Shown here: in pieces, positions 42,258 to 51,781 of the stretch
How the letters are laid out: each line of letters opens with the position of its first letter
Numbering within the stretch: position 1 is the stretch's first letter
Source of the DNA: Bacteroidaceae bacterium
GTDB taxonomy: Bacteria > Bacteroidota > Bacteroidia > Bacteroidales > Bacteroidaceae
Assembly (NCBI GenBank): GCA_017619585.1
Contig: JAFZSA010000012.1
Span: forward strand, 1 to 64,000
Direction of reading: 5' to 3'
DNA length: 64,000 bases
The notes under the pieces: model-generated
The model's input: the letters and a program-made list of their open reading frames with translations, nothing else
Database searches by the model: none
Told to the model about the DNA's origin: nothing
Made by a program: the position numbers and the translations under genes

Positions 42258-45119
42258 TTATTGTTTTAATATTTTCTTGCCGTTGAAAATATATAGGCCC
42301 TTTGCTTTCATTGCAGAGACACGTCTGCCAGAAAGATCAAATATCATCTTACCATCTTCTTCCTCGGTGCGCAAGGCATTCAGACGGTCTATAATATCTT
42401 GAGAGCAGGTAAATACAACATCCTGAGCTGGCATTGAGACATACCTGGTTCCCTGCCAGTCAGTATCTGTTATAACAAAATCATCAGAGTAATAAGTGTA
42501 AGCCGGGATGGAATCTTCGTAAGCGACATCCTGTTGATGAACCATATTACTTCCGACATAATAACTTACCTTATATATATTAGCCTGGTATCTGCCACGT
42601 ACTGTGACATTTGAAGCAGGCATTGTGGCAGGTACATTATCCCAGCCCATAAAGGTATATCCAAAGCGAGAAGGCGCAGAAGTCAAGGCCTTAACCTGGG
42701 TTCCGTAAGTGTACCGGTTGCTACGGAAGAGTTGTGTACCACCCTTCTCCCCAATCTCAAGAACGTACTTCAAAACATAGGAATTTATGCTGAAACTACC
42801 TGTTACGGTTATATTCTTAGCTGGCATAGTGGTTGGCAGATTATCCCATCCGCTGAAGGTATAGCCTGTCTTCTCTGGCATATCCAAATAAGGGATGGCA
42901 TCGCCACAGGGAACGGTTACCTTCTTGTATTCAGTACCGTCAACCACATAGGTTAAAGTATAGTCGTTACCTTTATACCATCCGTAAACCTTTACATCAT
43001 GACCAGGCATCTTCTCAGGGATCTCGCCCCAACCCATAAAAGTATAACCTGCAATATTACCTGGTGATTGGGTATAAGGGGTAATAGACTGACCGTATTT
43101 GTAGGTACGAGAGAAATATACATAGTCCTTGTACTTCGCTCCGTTAAGGATGTACTCAAGCGTATAGACTCCAATAGAAAATGTTCCATTTACTGTGACA
43201 TTACTTGCAGGCATCCTATCAGGAATATCAGCCCAACCGCTAAACTTATACCCCTCCTTAACAGGATAAGCAATAGGTGTTATGACACTTCCGCATGGAA
43301 CTTCTACGGTCTTATACACTTCGCTATCTACCATATAGGTAAGGATGTATATCTTAGGATCATAGACTGCCGTTACCGTCATGTTACCTGCTGGCATAAC
43401 AGCAGGCAGTCCAGCCCATTCCTTGAAGGTATAGCCGTCCTTCTCTGGAGGAGTTGGTGGTGTTAATGTCTGACCGCACGGAACCTGCTGCTGTTGGAGG
43501 AGCTGGCCGTCAACCATATACTGAATAGTGTATATCAGAGGAGTAAAGCTACCTGTTATGGTCACATCATGACCAGGCATTGTTGTAGGAATAGCACTCC
43601 AGCCGCTGAAGGAATATCCGTCTCGCACAGGATTAGCCAACGGCGTGACAGCATCACCGTACACTAGGGTTTGTGTCTGATAGACATTGCCGTCTATCAT
43701 ATATATCAACTTATAGCTGCCTATTGAGAAGGACCCTGTGACAGTAACATCATGGGCTGGCATTGTAGCAGGTAAACCGCTCCAACCACTGAATACATAA
43801 CCTTCCTTGGTGACCTCTAAAGGAGTGACAGTAGAGCCACAAGGCGTTGGAACCACCTTGTAGATGGAGCCTTCCAATACGTATGTGATATTATAATTGT
43901 TAGGTATAAAGGAACCTGTTACGGTTATATCCTTGGCAGGCATAGTAGCAGGTAATCCATTCCAACCGCTAAAGGTGTAACCATCACGGGTGGGAGTTTC
44001 TGCGGTTATAGCCTGACCAGCCTTCAACTTCTCTGTCTTGTAAACCTGACCATCTACCATATAAGTTATGGTATACTGATGATTCTCAAGAATCTGGTTG
44101 TATTCTGCTTCTGTAACAGCCGTCAACTCAGCAGGACAATTAGATGGCACATACATGAATGAGGTATTAGCTGGCAGATAATAAGATCCTTCTATCTTAT
44201 TCAGATACTTAGTACTGGTAACATATCCCAACTTTCCTTGGCTGGTAAGACCAATCACACGCATATTTGCCGGTTTGAATTCGGTAATACATGCTGACCA
44301 TGAATAGAGGTTTCTTCTTTCATAGTTACAGAAGAACACACCACTCAGACAGTTCCCGGAAAGGGGAGATACAGAAGAATCTACCAGGTCCAGCCTATTG
44401 TTAGTGGCTGAAAGCGAAGAACATTCTATAAGCACTGGTGTACGTGCAGGGACAACGCCTGTAACCTCAGACAATACAGCATAACCTAACTGGATATCGT
44501 ACTTTGATACCGTATAGACTTTCATCCCCGAAGAGGCAGGTTTGAAAGAAAAGGCTGCATAAAGCGGATAATAGTATTTGTTATTAATATTAACAGAATC
44601 AAGCGGTGTAATACCAAAGTAATTATCAGAACTGCTGCTCACCGGATGAATGTACCAGTTTCTGTATGGACTACTTCTATTGAAACCCACGCCACCGATT
44701 TCTATGTCTATTGTTGTCTCTTCGTCATCCAAATATTTGGTAACACCAGATTCTGACGCACTTACCATATATGTTCCCTTAAAAGCTCCGGAACTCACAT
44801 AAGACAAGTCTACATATCTGTTAATAATCTGGTAGAGGCCAACACCCTGGCCTTGAATATCTATCTGCGAGCCAACCTTCTTAATATAAAGAATACTGGC
44901 AGGATCGGAGATTGTCTTTTCTTTTCCCTTAATCAACTGAAGCGCGCCAAAATCACCATCTTCCCTAACTTTATCAAGTCTACCGGTATTATCTACGATA
45001 AACATATAACGGTTTGTTCCACGGTTTTGAACACGATAAAAGCCGTTACCATTGAACTGAGCCGACACATTAGATATCAGCACAGTAATAAGGCTTAGCA
45101 GGAAAAGAAATCTTCTCAT
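42258..45119 (-). CDS. Secreted protein with eight InlB/Flg_new-type repeats and a GRRV..KGLYI..GKK C-terminus
   Basis: A 953-aa exported protein with signal peptide to about residue 20. An N-terminal beta domain (20-345) begins NGNGFYRVQN. From about residue 350 come eight repeats of 60-68 residues of the Listeria-Bacteroides (InlB B-repeat, Flg_new) kind, each built as YxxTYMVDGxVYK - GYTFSGW - LPxTMPAxDVTVTGSF, plus a degenerate ninth. Such repeats are beta-grasp-like rods in surface adhesins. The end DLSGRRVSAMKAKGLYIFNG plus GKK-type tail resembles the short C-terminal signal of Prevotella surface proteins, probably type IX secretion. No catalytic domain is present. Repeat units differ at DNA level, so expansion is old. 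Confidence 0.82.
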   Translation of the reverse strand: MRRFLFLLSLITVLISNVSAQFNGNGFYRVQNRGTNRYMFIVDNTGRLDKVREDGDFGALQLIKGKEKTISDPASILYIKKVGSQIDIQGQGVGLYQIINRYVDLSYVSSGAFKGTYMVSASESGVTKYLDDEETTIDIEIGGVGFNRSSPYRNWYIHPVSSSSDNYFGITPLDSVNINNKYYYPLYAAFSFKPASSGMKVYTVSKYDIQLGYAVLSEVTGVVPARTPVLIECSSLSATNNRLDLVDSSVSPLSGNCLSGVFFCNYERRNLYSWSACITEFKPANMRVIGLTSQGKLGYVTSTKYLNKIEGSYYLPANTSFMYVPSNCPAELTAVTEAEYNQILENHQYTITYMVDGQVYKTEKLKAGQAITAETPTRDGYTFSGWNGLPATMPAKDITVTGSFIPNNYNITYVLEGSIYKVVPTPCGSTVTPLEVTKEGYVFSGWSGLPATMPAHDVTVTGSFSIGSYKLIYMIDGNVYQTQTLVYGDAVTPLANPVRDGYSFSGWSAIPTTMPGHDVTITGSFTPLIYTIQYMVDGQLLQQQQVPCGQTLTPPTPPEKDGYTFKEWAGLPAVMPAGNMTVTAVYDPKIYILTYMVDSEVYKTVEVPCGSVITPIAYPVKEGYKFSGWADIPDRMPASNVTVNGTFSIGVYTLEYILNGAKYKDYVYFSRTYKYGQSITPYTQSPGNIAGYTFMGWGEIPEKMPGHDVKVYGWYKGNDYTLTYVVDGTEYKKVTVPCGDAIPYLDMPEKTGYTFSGWDNLPTTMPAKNITVTGSFSINSYVLKYVLEIGEKGGTQLFRSNRYTYGTQVKALTSAPSRFGYTFMGWDNVPATMPASNVTVRGRYQANIYKVSYYVGSNMVHQQDVAYEDSIPAYTYYSDDFVITDTDWQGTRYVSMPAQDVVFTCSQDIIDRLNALRTEEEDGKMIFDLSGRRVSAMKAKGLYIFNGKKILKQ

Positions 45120-45132
45120 ATAAATAAAAGGT

Positions 45133-45179
45133 AACCATCCTTGTTCCTAGTAGTGTTTAACTAGCGAACAAGGACGGTT
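45133..45179 (-). promoter_or_regulatory. Intercistronic hairpin between ompA-like and repeat-protein genes
   Basis: In the minus-strand RNA AACCGTCCTTGTTC pairs with GAACAAGGATGGTT (14 bp, one G-U only on this strand) around a 19-base loop. There is no U tract after it. It may be an attenuator or an RNA-stability element. Confidence 0.65.
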
Positions 45180-45207
45180 TATCTTTTTAGTTTAGACTTT
45201 TAACCGA

Positions 45208-46368
45208 TTACTCGGCAATACAAATACTAACACGGTTCAAATCGTTCTGCTCGAAAGGCTGAACAGTATCACCCTTTGACTCAACCATAATACGATTTGA
45301 CGCAATGCCAAACTTATTCTTAAGCAGGTCTGCAACAATCTCAGAACGCTTCTTAGCAAGCTTCTCGTTAACTTTTGCATTACCGGTACCCTTGTCGGCA
45401 TAACCTGTAATGGTAACCTTTGACTGAGGATACTTGTTCAGATAAGTGGCAATATCCTCAACCTTAACCATCTCTGCACGAGAAACGTCAGAGTGACTAA
45501 GAGTAAAGAATATATCCTTACGCAAAGGCTCAACCTTTACAACCTCTCTGTCACGATATACAATCTTCTCAACGGGCTTCTCAACAATCTTCTCAACAAT
45601 CTTCTCAACAATCTTCTCGTGACCGCCACAGCAAGCCTTCTTCTCAACCTGCTTAGTTGTCTTACCCAATGCTACCTTAACACCGGCAAGTGCATTGAAA
45701 TACCAGTCAAGGTTAGAAGCATCCTTAGAGTTGTAGATATCGCTAGTAGTGTTTGCATTAACTTCCAAGCCCAAAGAAACACGCTTAGAAACACGGTAGT
45801 CAGCATAGACACCAAAACGTCCCATGAAGCGACCAATAGTACCACCCCATAATTTATCGAGGTACATAACATCGCCTGCAGGAGCAGCGTTAGCGTTCCT
45901 TAACTCTCCAATAATGGCAGCGTTGGCCTCAGAAGCCTCACCATTGTTAAAGGCAACATTAACACCTATACCGCCTAAAACACCGGCTGTGAAAACTCTG
46001 TCGGGCTTATAACCCCAAAGCAGATTTACAAGATCACAGGTTACATCAACGGTAGGAGCTACGTAGTTCCATTTCCACTTGTAGGTGTTACCAGAAGGGA
46101 GGGTTGAACCACCCTTGCTCTGCCATGCATTAACAGCCAGACGCAAGCCCCATACAGGAGTAAACTGATAACCGCCAGCAACCTGAACATTAGGACTTAG
46201 CAAACTACCAAACTTAATCTCGCCCAAGGTGTACTGAGCACCTACCTGACCCTGAACAAACCAATGATGGTTGAACTCTTCAACGGTCACCGTCTGAGGT
46301 GCCTGCGCAGATGCACTCAGGCATCCGGCAGACAACATTACGGTATATAATAATTTCTTGAATTTCAT
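45208..46368 (-). CDS. OmpA-family outer-membrane protein
   Basis: A 386-aa porin-like protein: signal peptide ending ASAQ, an eight-stranded barrel (about 25-240), a linker with CCGGH and four EKIV/EKPV repeats, then an OmpA peptidoglycan-binding domain at about 280-386 (IFFTLSHSDVSRAEM, TITGYADKGTGNAKVNEKLA, KKRSEIV, NRVSICI). It should tie the outer membrane to peptidoglycan. The EKIV repeats are 12-base tandem copies (45566-45625), prone to slippage in frame. It is 35 bases from the upstream coiled-coil lipoprotein gene. Confidence 0.9.
   Translation of the reverse strand: MKFKKLLYTVMLSAGCLSASAQAPQTVTVEEFNHHWFVQGQVGAQYTLGEIKFGSLLSPNVQVAGGYQFTPVWGLRLAVNAWQSKGGSTLPSGNTYKWKWNYVAPTVDVTCDLVNLLWGYKPDRVFTAGVLGGIGVNVAFNNGEASEANAAIIGELRNANAAPAGDVMYLDKLWGGTIGRFMGRFGVYADYRVSKRVSLGLEVNANTTSDIYNSKDASNLDWYFNALAGVKVALGKTTKQVEKKACCGGHEKIVEKIVEKIVEKPVEKIVYRDREVVKVEPLRKDIFFTLSHSDVSRAEMVKVEDIATYLNKYPQSKVTITGYADKGTGNAKVNEKLAKKRSEIVADLLKNKFGIASNRIMVESKGDTVQPFEQNDLNRVSICIAE
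45566..45625. repeat. 12-bp tandem repeat encoding EKIV
   Basis: Four near-exact copies of CTTCTCAACAAT and one variant inside the OmpA-like gene. Each unit adds four residues, so copy change preserves the frame. Confidence 0.85.
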
Positions 46369-46403
46369 CTCAAATCAATTTTTAGAGTCCTACGTAAAAT
46401 CCC

Positions 46404-49400
46404 TTACTTAATTCTGATGTAGTACTTTCTGGTAGCCATCTTGCCGTGGAAGTCAAGAGCTGAGTAAGCAATCTCGTATGTATAGCCAGACTTCAAGCCT
46501 GTAGCATAAGCACGACGCTCGTTACCAGGAATTATTGTATTCAGAGTAGCTGTGCTGCTGTTAGCACGGCGCAATTCAGAAAGGCAACCGCTGTCACCAC
46601 CCTTTGCAGACTTGTTGTCCTTGATAACATTGGTGATAGCCACATGCTTCTTAGCGTAAGGAACAAGCAACTCCAGATTCCATGATGTAGGTACGAGACT
46701 GATATCGCTACCCATTACTGTAGGATAGTTCTTAGCCTCGCTCAGGAACTTGGTACCTGTACCGTCACTGGCAATCAGAAGGGGCTGCAGACGAGCGTTA
46801 GTGTTGTTTACAAAGTCAACAATCTTCTTATTAAACTTCTTCAGGTAAGAAGCAACTTTGTCCATGTAGTCGTCAATCTTTGTATCAATCTTACTCTGAT
46901 AGCTGTTAATCTTGGCAATCATGTCATTGGCATCATCAACAATCTCGTTGAGGTCATCCAACATATCGTTTACACTGCCAATAGCGCCCTGGGCACTACC
47001 CCAAAGAGACTCTGCTGCACCAGACAAATCTTTCTTTACCCAGATATGAACACTCTTCTTGTCGGTATGTACAGGCTTACCATTCTCATCATAAACAATA
47101 TTGCCGTTTGCATCCAACTTGTAATCACCAAAGTAAATCCACTGATCAATGTTTACCTTAGCCTGAACAGTCTCATCAACATTGATGGTTACCTGATGAT
47201 TTTCGTTATATTGGAATTTTGCAACAGCCTGACCATCAAGATTAATTGTACCACCGCTTCCATTAACCTCTGAAGTAACCTTCACCTGATTAAGATCTAT
47301 TACTGCATTACCAATAGTAGCATCATTACTATCCTTTACAGGAACAACAAGTGAAGCTGTACCTCCGTCACCTGAAAGGGTAGTGGTTACAACGATGGTT
47401 GGAGTCTGTACGGTTACATTAGAAAGGTCTATTGCAACCTCTTTATCAATATTAATAGGTACATCAACGGTCTTACTGAACTTAACAGGAACATCTACTG
47501 TCTTTTCCAAATCCAAGTGATAAGAAAGACCGCCAATTTCAATAGTGGTATCAATATCAACCTTGAACAATGCCAACTGAGCCTCTGTCAGGTCAGCAAC
47601 AGTAACCTTATTAATCTTCAGGTTAGATACATGATTAATAAGATCAGATTCATTCAACTCCTTGTAAGCAGTCTTAACTGCACCATGCAATTCGCGAGAA
47701 ATACTGTCTAACAGATCCATTGCCTTCTCATAGCCAGGAATAGTCTGATAATGGAAGTCCTTAGCTGTCTGCAGAGAAAGAGGCTTAATGGCTGTAGCAG
47801 CCAAATTGTAGTTAGAGTAAACAGCATGCTTCTGAGCTGTCTCACCTTCCTTGGCAGCATCTTCCCATTCGCACTTAACAGCGGTAGCATCAATTCTAAG
47901 ACCCTTGATTACTTCTGCCATATCAGATGCAATCTTTGAAAAATCTGCACCAGAACGTTTATCGATAATCTCATTAATTGCATCCTTAATACTTGAGATA
48001 TTGAAGTCAACCTTCTGTACCTTATTAATATCTTCGGGTGACAAGTTAGCTGTACACTCATAGAAGCCATTATCTGCTGCACGTGAGAAACCAAGCTGCA
48101 AAATCTTGTCGCTGCGCTGCAGAGTACCTAACTTAATATAAGAGGGGTGATCCTGGCTGTTAACAAGGCTCAGCTGCAACTTTGAGAAGTCAACTGTATT
48201 GGGGTTCACTGTCAAGTACAGGGTACCGGCATTGTTTTCCTCATTCTGCATGATAACATCGCCAGACTTAGCACTAAAGAGAGGTTCCTTGTTCAACAGC
48301 TCCAACATCTGCATATCCTTTGTTGAGAGAGCATATTTTTCATCAACATAGTTAAGAGTGCTGTTAGTTGGGAACTCTACATTTTTATAAGCCTCGCCAT
48401 AGTAAGCAAGAAGAACATTTGACTGAACAGCTGCAGGAACTTTGAATGTTCCGTATGCGGGGTTGTAGGTCTCCTGAACAATAATACCGGTTACCTGTCT
48501 CTTCAGAGTCTCTTGCAGAAGATCCAGAAGACCAGTCAGCTTCTCGATATTCTCTGTATTCTTCTTAACATCCTCGGTCAAGTCGTCAATCTCTGACTGA
48601 AGGTTGTCAATCTTACCCTCAAGTTCAGTCTTTACGTTTTCAATATTAGTCTCTAATTGACCTATCTTAGTAGTATTCTCTGAAATACGAGTATCCAATC
48701 CTGCTATTGCAGTGTTAACTTTCTGTACAGCAGTCTTCAAAGCCTCAATATCTTCTACTGCACCATTAAGGTCCTCACCCAAGTTGAAGATCTTAAGGTC
48801 AAGACCGTTAAGGTCTGCTCTAACCAAAGCAACCTCCAAGTCTGTGTAAGCCTTAGCTTTCTCCAGAGTCTCATCAGCATACTGATACAACTTGGTGATT
48901 TCAGGCTTCAGGTTCTCAAGGTCTTCGGCCATACCGTTTACCTTCTCTTTAAGATTGTTAATTTCAGTCTGCAGACCAGGAACGGTGGTGTTAGTCAAAG
49001 TCTCAAGGGCAGCCTTGTTAGCTTCAACAGTTGTGCTCAAGGTCTCAATGGCAGTCTTGTTGGTGAATGCCTGAGCATAAGCTTCATTTGCCTTGGTGGT
49101 AGCATTCTGCAGATCGGTGCTCATGCTAGTCAACTGCAAGTTAATATTCTCGATAGCCTGAGTGTTGGCATCAATCTTCTCTTTGTTTTCTTTAGACAGC
49201 TTATCGGCAGCCTCAGCAATCGTCTTCAAACTATTAGCAAGTTCCTTTGCCTCATCTGCTGCTGTCTGTGCAGCACCAGCCTTAGAAATAGCCTCCTGCA
49301 ACTGAGCTGTAGCCTGATCTGCTGCATTCTTAGCACTTTGTGCCAACTGCTGAGCTTGTTCTACCTTAGTATTAGCCTCCTGTGCCAACGCCAAAGCCTG

Positions 49401-49904
49401 CTGTGCAGTCTGCTCAATCTGAGCCAACTTAGTGAGATCGCACTCGCACTGCTTGATTGCATCAATTCTTGCATTCAACAAGTCAACAGCAGCCTGCAAC
49501 TCAGCCTCGCTGACACCAATATTATTAAAGAAGTTGTTGACTGTCTGATAATTCTCAATGATACCCTGAACAAGTCCCTTCAAAGTCTCCAATGATTTGT
49601 CATCACCCGTAGCGGCAGCCTCATTCACTTTGTTCATGAAGTCAACCAACTCCTGAATAGTCTGAGACATATTCTCAGGACAGTTGCATGGCTTAATCAA
49701 TGCCATCTTTTCTTCAAGTTGCTGCTGTAAAGCCTCCAATTGCTGGAGTTTAGCGTTAATGACATCGTCAAGTTTTGAGTTTTCGTCAATCTTCAACTCC
49801 AGTTGCTTGTACATGTCTGCGTTTGTATCCTTACAAGACACAAACATTCCCATAGAAACCGTTACGGCTCCCATCAGGAGAATTTGAAAGAATTTCTTTT
49901 TCAT
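46404..49904 (-). CDS. Long coiled-coil surface lipoprotein
   Basis: A 1166-aa lipoprotein: signal peptide with lipobox MFVSC around residue 24. Residues about 30-470 form an almost continuous heptad-rich coiled coil, very rich in Gln, Glu, Lys, Ala and Asn, interrupted by cysteine motifs KPCNCPE and KQCECDL. After it comes VTGIIVQETYNPAYGTFKVP, a beta-rich region (490-990), a second helical stretch (about 1010-1080) and a final Ig-like strand set with a Tyr/Arg-rich end. The layout is that of a rod projecting from the outer membrane with a distal or proximal head. I do not recognise a family name. The OmpA gene follows at 35 bases, suggesting a shared surface complex. Confidence 0.8.
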   Translation of the reverse strand: MKKKFFQILLMGAVTVSMGMFVSCKDTNADMYKQLELKIDENSKLDDVINAKLQQLEALQQQLEEKMALIKPCNCPENMSQTIQELVDFMNKVNEAAATGDDKSLETLKGLVQGIIENYQTVNNFFNNIGVSEAELQAAVDLLNARIDAIKQCECDLTKLAQIEQTAQQALALAQEANTKVEQAQQLAQSAKNAADQATAQLQEAISKAGAAQTAADEAKELANSLKTIAEAADKLSKENKEKIDANTQAIENINLQLTSMSTDLQNATTKANEAYAQAFTNKTAIETLSTTVEANKAALETLTNTTVPGLQTEINNLKEKVNGMAEDLENLKPEITKLYQYADETLEKAKAYTDLEVALVRADLNGLDLKIFNLGEDLNGAVEDIEALKTAVQKVNTAIAGLDTRISENTTKIGQLETNIENVKTELEGKIDNLQSEIDDLTEDVKKNTENIEKLTGLLDLLQETLKRQVTGIIVQETYNPAYGTFKVPAAVQSNVLLAYYGEAYKNVEFPTNSTLNYVDEKYALSTKDMQMLELLNKEPLFSAKSGDVIMQNEENNAGTLYLTVNPNTVDFSKLQLSLVNSQDHPSYIKLGTLQRSDKILQLGFSRAADNGFYECTANLSPEDINKVQKVDFNISSIKDAINEIIDKRSGADFSKIASDMAEVIKGLRIDATAVKCEWEDAAKEGETAQKHAVYSNYNLAATAIKPLSLQTAKDFHYQTIPGYEKAMDLLDSISRELHGAVKTAYKELNESDLINHVSNLKINKVTVADLTEAQLALFKVDIDTTIEIGGLSYHLDLEKTVDVPVKFSKTVDVPINIDKEVAIDLSNVTVQTPTIVVTTTLSGDGGTASLVVPVKDSNDATIGNAVIDLNQVKVTSEVNGSGGTINLDGQAVAKFQYNENHQVTINVDETVQAKVNIDQWIYFGDYKLDANGNIVYDENGKPVHTDKKSVHIWVKKDLSGAAESLWGSAQGAIGSVNDMLDDLNEIVDDANDMIAKINSYQSKIDTKIDDYMDKVASYLKKFNKKIVDFVNNTNARLQPLLIASDGTGTKFLSEAKNYPTVMGSDISLVPTSWNLELLVPYAKKHVAITNVIKDNKSAKGGDSGCLSELRRANSSTATLNTIIPGNERRAYATGLKSGYTYEIAYSALDFHGKMATRKYYIRIK

Positions 49905-50070
49905 AATTATATCGATATATTAATTTAAGTTTCGTTAACGTCACTACACAATACACCCTTTTTGTAAGATGCTAATCATTGGCAAAAATATAATTATATT
50001 ATGAAACAGAGTTATTTCGCTCTGCGCGTTTAAGAATATTTAACACTTCTATGCGTTTTCGACTGTAAAA
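49905..50070. other. Divergent intergenic region before tyrS
   Basis: AT-rich. On the minus strand TATTTTTG (49983-49990) is a possible -7 box for the lipoprotein gene with a leader of about 70 bases, but no TTTG stands at the proper distance. Confidence 0.4.
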
Positions 50071-50102
50071 TTTGGCTATTTAAAAGATAAATCATAATTT
50101 TG
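50071..50102 (+). promoter_or_regulatory. Promoter of tyrS
   Basis: TTTG at 50071, 20 bases, TAATTTTG at 50095, 25 bases before the ATG. Confidence 0.85.
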
Positions 50103-50127
50103 CACACCATAAAAAGATATTATCCGT

Positions 50128-51429
50128 ATGAATTTTGTAGAGGAACTTAAATGGAGGGGCATGATTCACCAGATGATGCCCGGAACAGAAGAACTTTTCG
50201 AGAAGGAAACAGTCACCGCATACGTGGGTATCGACCCTACTGCAGACAGTTTGCATATTGGTCACCTCTGTGGTGTAATGATGCTCCGTCACCTTCAGCA
50301 GGCAGGACATAAGCCTTTGGCTCTTGTGGGCGGCGCGACTGGTATGATAGGCGACCCCAGCGGAAAGAGTCAGGAACGTAACTTGCTGAACGAGGAAACC
50401 CTGCGCCATAATGTAGAATGCATTAAGGCACAGTTGAGCCGTTTCCTGGATTTCAACAGCGATGCTCCCAATGCAGCAGAATTGGTGAACAACTATGACT
50501 GGATGAAGAACTTCTCCTTCCTGGAGTTTGCCCGCGAAATCGGAAAATGCATTACCGTTAACTACATGATGGCAAAGGACAGCGTAAAGCGTCGTCTGAA
50601 CGGTGAAGCTCAGGATGGTATGTCATTCACAGAATTTACCTACCAGCTACTGCAGGGTTACGACTTCCTACACCTCTACGAAACCAAGAACTGTAAGTTG
50701 CAGATGGGTGGAAGCGACCAGTGGGGAAACATCACCACAGGTACCGAGCTGATACGCCGTAAACTGGGTGCCGACAACGAGGCATTTGCCCTTACCTGCC
50801 CCCTTATAACCAAGGCCGACGGAAAGAAGTTCGGAAAGACCGAAAAGGGTAATATCTGGCTCGATCGCAATCGTACCAGCCCCTACACCTTCTATCAGTT
50901 CTGGCTGAACGTTGCCGATGAAGATGCTGAGCGTTATATAAAGATCTTCACCTCTTTGGACAAGGCTACCATTGATGCCCTGATTGAAGAGCATCGTCAG
51001 GATCCCGGTCGTCGTGTCCTCCAGAAGCGTTTAGCCGAGGAGGTTACCGTACTCGTTCACAGCCGCGAGGACTACGAATTGGCTTTGGAGGCCAGCAATA
51101 TCCTCTTTGGAAAAGCAACCAAGGAGAGCCTGACCAAGTTGGACGAGCAGACGCTGCTGGATGTATTCTCTGGCGTTCCTCAGTTTGAAGTTAGCCGTTC
51201 ATTACTGGAAGGAGAAGGTGTCAAGGCCATTGACTTGCTGGCAGAACACACAGCATGCTTTGCTTCAAAAGGCGAGATGCGCAAACTGACTCAGGGTGGT
51301 GGTGTTTCTATTAACAAAGAGAAACTGGACGACCCCAACAAGGCTATTACAACAGCAGACCTGTTAGACAATAAATACATTCTGGCCCAGCAAGGCAAGA
51401 AAAAGTATTTCCTGTTGATTGTAAAATAA
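50128..51429 (+). CDS. tyrS: Tyrosyl-tRNA synthetase
   Basis: Class I aminoacyl-tRNA synthetase of 433 aa. The HIGH motif is in [10 protein letters not shown] near residue 42, the tyrosine-binding [12 protein letters not shown] near residue 193 and the KMSKS-equivalent KFGKTEKGN near residue 231 (KFGKT is the usual form in this subgroup). The S4 RNA-binding domain lies at about 365-430. Length is typical. Monocistronic with its own promoter. Confidence 0.96.
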   Translation: MNFVEELKWRGMIHQMMPGTEELFEKETVTAYVGIDPTADSLHIGHLCGVMMLRHLQQAGHKPLALVGGATGMIGDPSGKSQERNLLNEETLRHNVECIKAQLSRFLDFNSDAPNAAELVNNYDWMKNFSFLEFAREIGKCITVNYMMAKDSVKRRLNGEAQDGMSFTEFTYQLLQGYDFLHLYETKNCKLQMGGSDQWGNITTGTELIRRKLGADNEAFALTCPLITKADGKKFGKTEKGNIWLDRNRTSPYTFYQFWLNVADEDAERYIKIFTSLDKATIDALIEEHRQDPGRRVLQKRLAEEVTVLVHSREDYELALEASNILFGKATKESLTKLDEQTLLDVFSGVPQFEVSRSLLEGEGVKAIDLLAEHTACFASKGEMRKLTQGGGVSINKEKLDDPNKAITTADLLDNKYILAQQGKKKYFLLIVK

Positions 51430-51492
51430 AGTTCCTTTACTACTCCCCTTAAAGCGGGAGAGTATGAACTACGAGAGATAAAAAAGAACGTA

Positions 51493-51537
51493 AAAAGCGA
51501 GATTGGTGAAGTTTTTTTACTTTTCCTTTCTCGCTTT
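51493..51537 (+). terminator. Possible terminator of tyrS
   Basis: AAAAGCGAGA and TCTCGCTTTT form a 10-bp stem with a long loop containing a T7 run. The 3' arm overlaps the pyrimidine tract of the tRNA-Gln promoter. A small ACTCCCC/GGGAGAGT hairpin also occurs at 51441-51462. Confidence 0.45.
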
Positions 51538-51558
51538 TCACTTTTCTTTATATCTTTG
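51527..51558 (+). promoter_or_regulatory. Promoter of tRNA-Gln
   Basis: TTTC, 20 bases, TATCTTTG at 51551, with the tract CTTTTCACTTTTCTTTA shared with the promoter at 35702. Confidence 0.7.
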
Positions 51559-51591
51559 CACCCGCAATCCGTAAAAAGATTGAGATAGGAT

Positions 51592-51662
51592 TGGGCTATG
51601 GTGTAATGGTAGCACAAGACATTTTGGTCGTCTTAGTCCTGGTTCGAACCCGGGTAGCCCAA
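51592..51662 (+). tRNA. tRNA-Gln (TTG anticodon)
   Basis: Acceptor TGGGCTA/TAGCCCA plus discriminator A, anticodon loop TTTTGGT giving TTG, T arm CCTGG-TTCGAAC-CCGGG. One A-C mismatch closes the anticodon stem. CCA is not encoded. Confidence 0.93.
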
Positions 51663-51668
51663 CCCAAA

Positions 51669-51710
51669 AAGAAGCGCTGGTTCTTTATAGAGCCGGCGCT
51701 TCTTTTTTTA
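51669..51710 (+). terminator. Terminator of tRNA-Gln
   Basis: AAGAAGCGCTGGTTCT/AGAGCCGGCGCTTCTT form a 16-bp stem (two G-U), loop TTAT, then a T7 run. Confidence 0.93.
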
Positions 51711-51712
51711 CA

Positions 51713-51763
51713 CACGTAGAAAAATTTACTACTACACGTAGAAAAAATATTTTCTACACGTAG
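51713..51763. repeat. CTACACGTAG repeats and palindrome
   Basis: Three copies of CACGTAG; the two full CTACACGTAG (51732, 51754) are separated by AAAAAATATTTT so that the whole is a near-palindrome of 32 bases. Confidence 0.8.
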
Positions 51764-51781
51764 CAGTAAAAAAATAGCACG

